DNA of 64,000 nucleotides from JAOUEA01 sp963810915. Lineage in GTDB: Bacteria > Actinomycetota > UBA4738 > HRBIN12. Under the pieces are notes generated by a model. The model worked only from the letters and a program-made list of their open reading frames with translations, was not told the origin of the DNA and ran no database searches. The translations under genes were made by a program, and so were the position numbers. The stretch is from the NCBI GenBank assembly GCA_963810915.1, contig CAWEPH010000001.1, positions 558,001 to 622,000 on the forward strand, given 5' to 3'. Numbering within the stretch: the stretch's first letter is position 1; every line of letters begins with the position of its first letter. Below are positions 57,086-64,000 of this stretch, one piece after another.

Positions 57086-57757
57086 AGGGAGGGCGGCGAT
57101 CGGCGGCACGCAGCCTGATGCTCACCCTCTACCTGGCCGTGAGCCTGCTCATCGCCACGGATGTGCGCGAGTACGCGCGCGCCGTCGCCGCGACGCGCCT
57201 GCACGACCCCACGCCACGCCTGTGGGGGCGCCTCACGCCTGAACCCGAAGGCGTGGTTCGACCCGTTCGGCTCCGGCCTGCTCCCCGGGCTGATCCTCAT
57301 CCTGTGGGCGGCGACACGCCTTCCTCCCTCCCGTGGTCGCGTACGCGAAGCCCGCCCCGGTCGACCCCAGCTACTTCCGCCGGCTACAAGCGCGACTCGG
57401 TGATCGTCGGCCTCGCCGGGCCGGTGGCGAACCTGGTCCTCGCCGTGATCGCGCTGCTGCTGCTCAGGGTCTCCCTGCCGGCGGAGGCGACGCGCATCGT
57501 TGACGCCTTCGCCGTCGTGAACCTCTTCCAAGCCTTCTTCCACCTGCTCCCGATCCCGGGGCTCGACGGCGCCCGGCTCGTGGGGCTCGTGCTGCCGCCG
57601 CGCGCCGCCGAGGTGTACCGCAACCTCGACGCCTACCTCGCCCTGTTCGTGCTCGTGGTGATCTTCTTGCTCGCCGGCCCCGTGCACGGCATCGTCTTCG
57701 GCCTCACGAACGCCGTCTGCCGGACGCGTCGGCCGGCTTCAACTGCGTCGCCCCTGA
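57082..57757 (+). CDS. M50 (site-2 protease)-like membrane protein lacking HExxH, frame broken
   Basis: Joined fragments give a multi-pass membrane protein of about 220 residues: LMLTLYLAVSLLIATDV, then REYARAVAATRLHDPTPRLW, GRLTLNPKAWFDPFGSGLLP, FLPPVVAYAKPAPVDPSYF, SVIVGLAGPVANLVLAVIAL and LLPIPGLDGARLVGL. These are M50 landmarks, but the zinc motif HExxH reads REYAR, with both histidines replaced by arginine, so protease activity is doubtful. Extra bases lie at about 57240, 57310 and 57380. The C-terminus is uncertain; TGA at 57755-57757 in the next frame is a likely end. GTG start overlaps deoA. Confidence 0.8.
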
Positions 57758-57805
57758 GCGCTGCTCCCGGTGCGGGCGCGTCGCCGCGCTATCATCCCCG
57801 GCATC

Positions 57806-58830
57806 GTGAGCGCCGCCCCCGACCCGACCCCGTCCGCAGGCCCCCGCCGGGTGCTCACCGGGTATCGCCCGACCGGGCCCGTCCACCTCGGGCACTGGGC
57901 CGGCAACATCGAGAACATGCTCCGCCTCCAGGACGACCCGGCCTACGACTGCTTCTACTTCGTCGCGGACTGGCACATGCTCACGACGCACTACGACCGC
58001 ACCGACGAGCTCGCCGCGTGGACGCAAGGGCTCGTCCTCGATTGGCTCGCCGCCGGGATCGACCCCGCGAAGGCCGTGATCTACCGCCAGTCGGACCTGC
58101 CCGAGGTGGCGGAGATGGCGCTGCTGTTCGGCATGACCACGCCGCTCGGGCTGGCTCGAGCGCGTCCCGTCGTTCAAGGAGCGGCTGCGCGACATGACCG
58201 AGCGCGAGGTGGCGAACTACGGGCTGCTCGGCTACCCGGTGCTGCAGGCCGTGGACATCACGATCGTGCGGGGGGAGCTCGTCCCGGTGGGCCAGGACCA
58301 GGTCGCGCACCTCGAGCTCTCGCCGCGAGATCGTCCGTCGGTTCAACGGCCTCTACGGCGACGTCCTCGTGGAGCCGCAGCCCCTGCTCTCGGAGACACC
58401 GCTGATCCCCGGCAGCGACGGACGCAAGATGTCGAAGTCGCTCGACAACTTCATCGGCGTCCGCGACGAGCCCGACGAGATCCGCGCCAAGGTGCGGTCG
58501 TTCATCACCGACCCGCAGAAGGTGCGCCGCGGCGATCCCGGACGCCCGGAGATCTGCCCCATCTTCGCGCTGCACCGCCGCTTCTCACCGGAGGACGTCG
58601 ACCGCGTCGAGGCGACCTGCCGCACGGGCGAGCTGGGGTGCGTCGACTGCAAGACGCTGCTCGCCGACACCTGATCGAGACGCTTCCGGCCCTTCCGCGA
58701 GCGGCGCGCCGAGCTCGAGCGCGGATCCGAGGCATCGTGGACAGAGGTGCTGGCCGACGGAGCCGAGCGCGCCCGCCCGGTGGCGCAGGAGACCCTCGCG
58801 GCGGTGCGCGCCGCGATGCATTTCGCATGA
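57806..58830 (+). CDS. trpS: Tryptophanyl-tRNA synthetase, frame broken
   Basis: The class I synthetase signature is clear: LTGYRPTGPVHLGHWAGNIE (HIGH type), FVADWHMLTTHYD, and KMSKS in GSDGRKMSKSLDNF, then FALHRRFSPEDVDRVEATCR with TGELGCVDCK. Extra bases at about 58150 (expected PLGWLERVPSFK) and 58320; near 58670-58680 one base is missing and one extra, which creates an apparent TGA stop in what should read ADTLIERFRPFRERRAELE. Joined, it is about 340 residues. GTG 57806 gives the normal N-terminus. Its TGA overlaps the scpA ATG. Confidence 0.92.
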
Positions 58831-59594
58831 GCGCCGAGGACGGGCACGCCGGCACCGACGCCGACGCGGCGGGCTTCGCCGTCGAGCTGCCGATCTTCGC
58901 CGGGCCGTTCCGCCTCCTCGCCGACCTGATCCTCGAGCAGAAGATCGACGTGTGCGACGTGCAGGTCGCCTCCGTGACCGACCGCTACCTCGCGTACGCG
59001 AAGGAGACCGACGCCTGGAACCTGGAGGAGGCCACCTGGTTCCTCGCGATCTGCGCGGTGCTCCTGGAGCTGAAGGTCGGACGCCTGATGCCCAAGCACG
59101 CCGAGCTCGACGAGGAGGACATCCTGGGCGCCTCCCCGGACCTGCGCCTACGCGCGCTCGCTCGAGCTCGCGGCGTTCCGGCGCGTCGCGGTCGAGCTGG
59201 CGCGCCGGCTCGAGGACGAGGCCGGCTACTTCGCGCGGGACGTCGGGCCGGGCCCCGAGTTCGCGCATCTCTACCCGGACCCGATGGAGCATCTGACGCC
59301 CGAGGAGCTCGCCGCGCTCGCGGCGCAGCTCCTGCGTCCGCCGCCGACCCTCGATCTCTCCCACGTGACGCCGATCCGCTACACCGTCGCCGAGGCCATC
59401 ACCGCGCTCGAGTCCCGGATGGCCTCGATCGGCCGGGGGGCGACGTTCCGCGACCTGGTGGCCGACTGCGAGGACCGGATCCAGGTCGTGGTGCGGTTCC
59501 TGGCCATCCTCGAGCTGTACCGTGAAGGCAAGGTCGAGCTTCAGCAGGCGGCAGACGTTCGGGGAGATCGAGGTCGAGTGGGCCGGGGGGCTGA
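58827..59594 (+). CDS. scpA: Segregation and condensation protein A, frame broken
   Basis: ScpA is the kleisin bridging SMC heads. N-terminal FAVELPIFAGPFRLLADLIL and KIDVCDVQVASVTDRYLAYA match, followed by FLAICAVLLELKVGRLMPK, a variable middle, and the C-terminal winged helix with FRDLVADCEDRIQVVVRFLA and LELYREGKVELQQA. Extra bases at about 59160 and 59550 (expected TFGEIEVEWAGG) and one in the G-run at 59585-59590; removing it puts TGA 59592 in frame. Length about 255 residues. ATGA overlap with trpS. Confidence 0.9.
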
Positions 59595-59635
59595 GCGATG
59601 CGTCGGACGACGGAGCCGGAGACGGAGATGACCGC

Positions 59636-60347
59636 GTGAGCACGGACGACCCGCAGACCACGACACGCGCACCTCGAGGCGCTCTTCTTCGTCTCCGACG
59701 AGCCCATCCCGGCGTCCGTGCTCGCCCAGACGCTCGAGACTCGACCGTCGGACGGTCGAGGCGCTGTGCGACCGCCTCGGCGACGAGCCTCGAGGAGCGG
59801 GGGAGCGGCCTCGTCCTGCGCAACGTGGCGGGCGGTTGGCGCCTGTACACGCACCCGGACACCGCGCCGGTCGTCGAGCGGTTCGTGCTCTCCTCGCGAC
59901 AGGCGCGCCTGACGAAGGCCGCGCTCGAGACGCTCGCGATCGTCGCGTACAAGCAGCCGGTCACCCGCCATCAGGTCAGCGGGATCCGCGGCGTCAACTC
60001 CGACGGGGTGCTGCGCGCGCTCGTCGACCGCGGCCTGATCGAGGAGGCGGGCCGCGACGAGACGCCCGGGCCGGCCGGTCGCTCTTCGCCACCACGCCCG
60101 AGTTCCTCGAGCGCCTCGGCTTGCCCTCGCTCGCCGTCGCTCCCGTCGCTCGCGCCGCTCCTGGGCATCGACGAGGTCGCCGAGGCCGAGGGGACGCTCG
60201 CTGGACCGGGTCCTGGCCACCGACGACGAGGAGCCGGAGCCGACCGCGGACGAGGACCTCGTGGAGCTGGAGCGAGACCGAGCCCACCGAGTCGGACCGG
60301 CCGAGGCCGAGCCGCCGAGCGATCCCGATCCGGGCGACCCCGCCTGA
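59636..60347 (+). CDS. scpB: Segregation and condensation protein B, frame broken
   Basis: ScpB pairs with ScpA and SMC in chromosome condensation. Winged-helix segments are visible: LEALFFVSDEPIPASVLAQ, GLVLRNVAGGWRLYTHPD, LTKAALETLAIVAYKQPVTR with GIRGVNSDGVLRALVDRGLI, and LFATTPEFLERLGLPSL. At least seven single-base changes are needed (about 59670, 59740, 59790, 60070, 60080, 60140, 60200). An acidic, proline-rich tail ends at TGA 60345, one base before the rluB ATG. The start is GTG 59636; ATG 59598 is an alternative. Confidence 0.85.
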
Positions 60348-60348
60348 G

Positions 60349-61075
60349 ATGGCCGAGGAGCGGCTCCAGCGGGCCCTCGCCCGCGCGGGGTTCGGCTCGC
60401 GTCGTGCCTGCGAGGAGTTGATCGTCGCGGGTCGCGTCACCCTCAACGGCAACGCTCGCCACGATCGGCGACAAGGTCGACCCCGAGCACGATCGCGTCG
60501 AGGTCGACGGTGTGCCCGTGAACCTCGACCCCGACGTGAGGTACTACGCGCTGCACAAGCCGGCCGGCGTGGTGACGACGATGTCGGATCCGCAGGGCCG
60601 CACGGACATCCGCGCCGTTCCTGCCGGCCGACGGCCCGCGCGTCTTCCCGGTCGGCCGGCTCGACCGCGACTCCGAGGGACTGCTGCTCCTCACGAACGA
60701 CGGCGAGCTCGCCAACCGACTGATGCATCCGAGCTTCGGGATCGAGAAGGAGTACCTGGCCGAGGTCCAGGGGACGCCGACGCCAGAAGCAGCTGGCGCG
60801 GCTGCGCGCCGGCGTCGAGCTCGACGACGGTCCGGCGCGCGCGCGCGCGGCCCGGGTCGTCGACGCGAGCAGGGGTCGCGGCGCCGTGCGCCTCGTGATG
60901 ACGGAGGGTCGCAAGCGCGAGGTCCGCCGCATGCTCGCCGAGGTCGGGCTCCCCGTGACGCGGCTGATCCGCGTCCGGGTCGGGCCCGTGACGCTCGGAA
61001 GGCTCGCGCCCGGCGCGCTCGCGCGAGCTCAGCCACGACGAGGTCCTCGCGCTCTCGGAGGCCGCGGGCAGGTAG
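60349..61075 (+). CDS. rluB: 23S rRNA pseudouridine synthase, RluB family, frame broken
   Basis: N-terminal S4 domain (ERLQRALARAGFGSRRACEE) and catalytic domain: YYALHKPAGVVTTMSDPQGR, VGRLDRDSEGLLLLTNDGEL with the catalytic aspartate in GRLDRDSEG, and MTEGRKREVRRMLAEVGLPV. Family members modify U2605 of 23S rRNA. Extra bases at about 60460, 60620, 60780 (expected GTPRQKQLARL) and 61020. The joined length of about 240 residues is normal. The scpA-scpB-rluB order is widely conserved. Confidence 0.9.
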
Positions 61076-61148
61076 CCTGTGCGCCGGGGACGAGCCGGGC
61101 GGCGCACGCCGTCGCGGCGCCGTCCGCATCCGAGATGCGAGGAGAGCG

Positions 61149-61511
61149 ATGAAGGTTCGCGCGGCCCGCGGGGCGATCGTGGTGAGCGAGGACACGCCCG
61201 GACGTCGTGCTGGCGGCGACCGACGCGACTCCTCGCCGAGCTCCTCGAGCGCAACGACGTCGCCGCCGAGGAGCTCATCTCGCATCCTGTTCACGGCCAC
61301 CGAGGACCTGCGCTCGGTCTTCCCCGCGGAGGCGGCGCGCGCGATGGGGCTCGGGCGGGTGCCGCTCATGTGCGCGCGCGAGATCCCCGTCGAGGGTGCG
61401 ATGCCTTCGGTCGTGCGGGTCCTGATGCACTTCCACACCGAGGCCGCGCTCGACGAGGTCACCCACGTGTACCTCGACGGGGCGGAGTCGCTGCGCGATG
61501 ACCTCGGCTGA
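61149..61511 (+). CDS. aroH: Chorismate mutase, monofunctional AroH type, frame broken
   Basis: AroH converts chorismate to prephenate for phenylalanine and tyrosine. The small barrel protein (about 119 residues) reads VRAARGAIVVSEDTP, LAELLERNDVAAEELI, LFTATEDLRSVFPAEAARAM, PLMCAREIPVEGAMPSVVRV and THVYLDGAESLRDDL; FPAEAAR and the MCAREI region carry substrate-binding residues known from the B. subtilis enzyme. Extra bases lie at about 61200, 61230 and 61280. The ATG has GGAGAG upstream. Followed by tyrA with a 14-base overlap. Confidence 0.88.
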   Translation: MKVRAARGAIVVSEDTPGRRAGGDRRDSSPSSSSATTSPPRSSSRILFTATEDLRSVFPAEAARAMGLGRVPLMCAREIPVEGAMPSVVRVLMHFHTEAALDEVTHVYLDGAESLRDDLG

Positions 61512-62611
61512 GCCCGGGCATCGAACGGGTGGCCGTCGTCGGGACGGGCCTGATCGGCACGTCGATCGCCCTCGCCGCCGCGCGCGTGGGCTGCGTCGTG
61601 ACCGGGTGGGACCTCGACGCCGACACCGCCCGGCGCGCCGCCGAGCGCGGAGGCTTCGCCGCCGCGGCCTCGCTCGAGGAGGCGGTGCGCGACGCGGACC
61701 TCGTCGTCGTGGCCACCCCGATCCCCACGATCGCCGAGACGCGTCGCCGCGGGCCCTCGCGGCGTCGCCCGGCGCCGTCGTCACGGACGCGGGCAGCATC
61801 AAGGGGCACCTCGTCGCGGAGGTGCGGCGTGCGACGGCGTCGAGGCCGTTCGCCCGCTACGTCCCCGGCCACCCGATGGGCGGCAGCGAGCGCTCCGGCC
61901 CGGATCACGCCTCGGCCTCCGTCGTGGACGGCATCGTCTGGGTCATCACGCCGACCGACGCTTCGCCCGAGCGCCTGACCGTCGCGCCTCGAGGCGTGGG
62001 TGGCGCGCATCGGGGCCCGTCCGGTGCGCATGGCCCCCGAGCGCCACGACCGGCTCGTCGCCTTCGTCAGCCATCTCCCGCAGGTCGCCTCGACGGCGTT
62101 GATGGGACTGGCGGCCACCGAGGAGGCCGACGAGCCCGAGATCCTGCTGCTGGCCGCCGGCGGGTTCCGCGATCTCACGCGCCTCGCCTCGTCGAACCCC
62201 GCGCTCTGGAGCGACATCCTGCTCGGCGAACCAGGCGCAGATCGCCGAGGCGATCGACCTCTACGTGGCGCGGCTCGCAGGCGGCTCCGCGACGAGGTGC
62301 TCGCGGGCCGGGCCGACGACGTCGAACGCACCTTCGATGCCGCGAAGCGCGCGCGGCTGCGCCTGGCCGCCAAGCCGCAGGTGCGCGCGGGTGTCGCGGT
62401 CCTGCAGGTGCCCGTCCCCGACCGTCCCGGGGCGCTCGCCGAGCTCACCGGAGGCCTCGCGGACGGCGCGGTCAACATCGAGGACCTCCAGATCGTGCAC
62501 TCGCCGGAGGGAGGCCGCGGTACGGTGCATCTGACGGTGGCCGCCACCGCCGCGGAGGACGCGGCGCGGGTCCTGACGGCCCACGGGTTCGACCCCACCC
62601 GGATCGCCTGA
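61498..62611 (+). CDS. tyrA: Prephenate dehydrogenase with ACT domain, frame broken
   Basis: The N-terminal Rossmann fold begins IERVAVVGTGLIGTSIALAA (GxGxxG), followed by VVVATPIPTIAET, VTDAGSIKGHLV, GHPMGGSERSGPDHA with the catalytic histidine, and VAFVSHLPQVASTAL. The last ~70 residues form an ACT domain (VLQVPVPDRPGALAELTGGL), suggesting feedback control by an amino acid, probably tyrosine. Extra bases at about 61520, 61740 and 61750, and further single-base changes near 61830, 61990 and 62230. Removing the base at 61520 lets ATG 61498 start it, otherwise GTG 61529. Joined it is about 365 residues. Confidence 0.9.
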
Positions 62612-62630
62612 GCGGGGCGAGGAGGAGCAC

Positions 62631-64000
62631 GTGCGCGTCCGCATCACCCCCGGAAGCCGCCTGCGCGGCGAGGTCGCCGTCCCCGGCGACAAGTCGATCG
62701 CGCATCGATGGCTCATCCTCGCATCGAGTGCTCAGGGTCCAGCCGCTTGGTCGACCTTCCGGGTTCCCTCGACGTGCGCTCGACGGCTGCGTGCCTCTCG
62801 CGCCTCACGGTCGGGGCTCGACCTGCACTCGAAGCCTGGGCTTCGAACGATCCTTCGCCTGCGGAGGGTCACGGTTCCACGTGGAACCGTGCGGATCCCG
62901 ATCGGCGCCGGTGCGCCCCTTGAGGTTGAGGGTGAAGGTCGATCGGCGCTGGTCGAGCCCGCGCGTGCGCTCGACTGCGGCAACTCCGGGACGGCGATGC
63001 GCCTGCTCGCCGGCGTGGTGGCGGGCGCGCCCGTTCCGGAGCGTGCTCACGGGCGACGAGAGCCTGATCGCCCGTCCGATGGAGCGCGTGGCCGCTCCGC
63101 TCGGGCGATGGGCGCGGACGTCGCGCACGACGGACGGCCACGCGCCGCTCACGATCGACGGCGGGAGACTTCGGGGGATCGCGTACCGCACCCCCGTGCC
63201 GACCGCGCAGGTGAAGGGCGCGGTCCTGCTGGCCGGGCCTCGCGGCGCGAGGGCACGACCACCGTCGAGGAACCGGCGCCCACCCGCGATCACACGGAGC
63301 GGGCGCTGCGCGCGCTCGGCGCGCCCGTCCAGCGTGCGACGGCACCACGATCGCGGTCGAACCGTTCCAGCATCGAGGGCTTCGACGGCGCGATGCCCGG
63401 GCGACCCGTCATCGGCCGCCTTCCTGGTGGCGGCGCGCGGCGCTCACGGGCTCGGAGCTCACCCTCACGGGCGTGGGCCTCAACCCGAGCCGCACGCACT
63501 TCCTCGAGGTGATGCGCCGCATGGGGGTGCCGACCGACGGCGCGCGTCGAACGGAGGAGCTGGGAGAGCCCGTCGGCGAGATCCGAGGTCGGTGCGTGCG
63601 CCGGGATCGACGCGACGACCGTCGACAGCCGACGAGCTCCCGCTCGTGATCGACGAGGTGCCCGTCCTCGCGCTCCTGGCCGCACACGCCAGTCGGCGAC
63701 AGCGTCGGTTCCTCGACGCCGGCGAGCTCCGCGTGAAGGAGTCCGATCGGCTCGGCGCGCTCGCGCGCGGGATCCGCGCTCTGGGCGGCAACGCGGGTGC
63801 CGAAGGGGACGACCTCGTCGTCGGCGGTGGGGGATTGCGTGGCGGCGCTGCGGATGCCGAGGCGACCATCGGATGGCGATGGCGTTCGCGGTGGGGGCGT
63901 TGGCCGCGGACGAGGCCCTGCGAGATCGAGGGCATGGAGGCCGCCGACGTCTCGTTCCCGGGCTTCGTGGCGCTGCTGCGAGATCTCGGCGCGGCGATCG
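62631..64000 (+). CDS. aroA: 3-phosphoshikimate 1-carboxyvinyltransferase (EPSP synthase), broken and cut by window end
   Basis: AroA adds enolpyruvate to shikimate-3-phosphate. Segments include LRGEVAVPGDKSIAHRWLIL (PEP/S3P-binding GDKSI), SLDVRSTAACLSRL, ALDCGNSGTAMRLLAGVVAG (LDCGNSGT motif), GVGLNPSRTHFLEVMRRMGV, LRVKESDRLGALARGI and, at the very end, DVSFPGFVALLRDLG. A base is probably missing near 62740 and many single-base changes follow. Only a few codons should be missing at the 3' end. GTG start 20 bases after tyrA; it forms an aromatic-amino-acid cluster with aroH and tyrA. Confidence 0.88.

Noticed and set aside
58660..58690. Early stop in trpS after ADT giving a truncated synthetase
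   Set aside because: The conserved C-terminal helix continues in the same frame right after the TGA. One missing base at 58670 and one extra at 58680 restore ADTLIERFRPF, so the stop belongs to the indel artefact.
62870..62895. GGTTCCACGTGGAACC palindrome as an operator
   Set aside because: It lies within the aroA coding region at a conserved GSTWNR-type segment, so the palindrome is probably codon coincidence.
46500..64000. Programmed +1 frameshifting or mass pseudogenisation of the tlyA-to-aroA block
   Set aside because: No shared slippery motif is present, essential single-copy genes are hit several times each, flanking protein sequence is fully conserved, and each indel localised can be placed at a coordinate divisible by ten. 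An artefact is far more likely.

Overview
The window reads as a piece of a high-GC actinobacterial (Actinomycetota) chromosome. The evidence is an actinobacterial integration host factor (mIHF) just upstream of gmk and rpoZ, an ATPase-degenerate PriA, the gene order infC-rpmI-rplT-SpoU methyltransferase-pheS-pheT, the block tlyA-nadK-recN-pyrG-nudix-xerD-scpA-scpB-rluB, very frequent GTG starts with GTGA/ATGA overlaps, and a 16S-23S-5S operon with no tRNA in the spacer. I cannot name a genus. Almost everything is core housekeeping; I see no prophage, insertion sequence, CRISPR array or tRNA gene.

Layout: 1-9.4 kb is a pyrimidine operon (end of pyrR, pyrB, pyrC, carA, carB, pyrK, pyrD, pyrF). 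9.5-19.5 kb holds mihF, gmk, rpoZ, coaBC, metK, priA, def, fmt, rsmB, rpe and a REC-GGDEF regulator. 19.6-23.6 kb is an FMN-riboswitch-controlled riboflavin operon (ribD, ribE, ribBA, ribH) with a cupin gene attached. 23.7-30 kb is the translation cluster infC-rpmI-rplT, a methyltransferase fused to a histidine-kinase-like module, pheS and pheT. 30-36.8 kb has argF, polX, an AAG-type glycosylase, a class A PBP (minus strand) and tyrS. 36.8-42.3 kb is the rRNA operon with promoter, RNase III stems and terminator. 42.3-47.2 kb has TPR proteins, a metallo-hydrolase, a short SSB, a DUF1015 protein, a HAD phosphatase and a phasin-like coiled-coil protein. 47.2-64 kb runs tlyA, nadK, recN, pyrG, nudix, xerD, dksA-like, deoB, deoA, an M50-like protein, trpS, scpA, scpB, rluB, then the aromatic genes aroH, tyrA and aroA (cut by the window end).

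Two general observations matter for any reader. First, many transcription units appear leaderless: a TANNNT -10 box sits 6-10 nt before the start codon (fmt, rpe, metK, the methyltransferase-kinase fusion, pheS, argF, tyrS, the PBP, DUF1015, recN, pyrG). Second, from 27.8 kb on, and densely after 46.5 kb, conserved single-copy genes are broken by single-base indels. Every indel I could localise can be placed at a window coordinate that is a multiple of ten, so I treat them as an artefact of how this sequence text was made rather than as pseudogenes or programmed frameshifting. Affected genes are annotated across the breaks.

The most interesting biology is the methyltransferase-kinase fusion (25053-26510), infC apparently without an ATG/GTG/TTG start behind a perfect Shine-Dalgarno and an attenuator-like leader, a PyrD with an altered active-site motif, and an M50-like membrane protein lacking the HExxH histidines.
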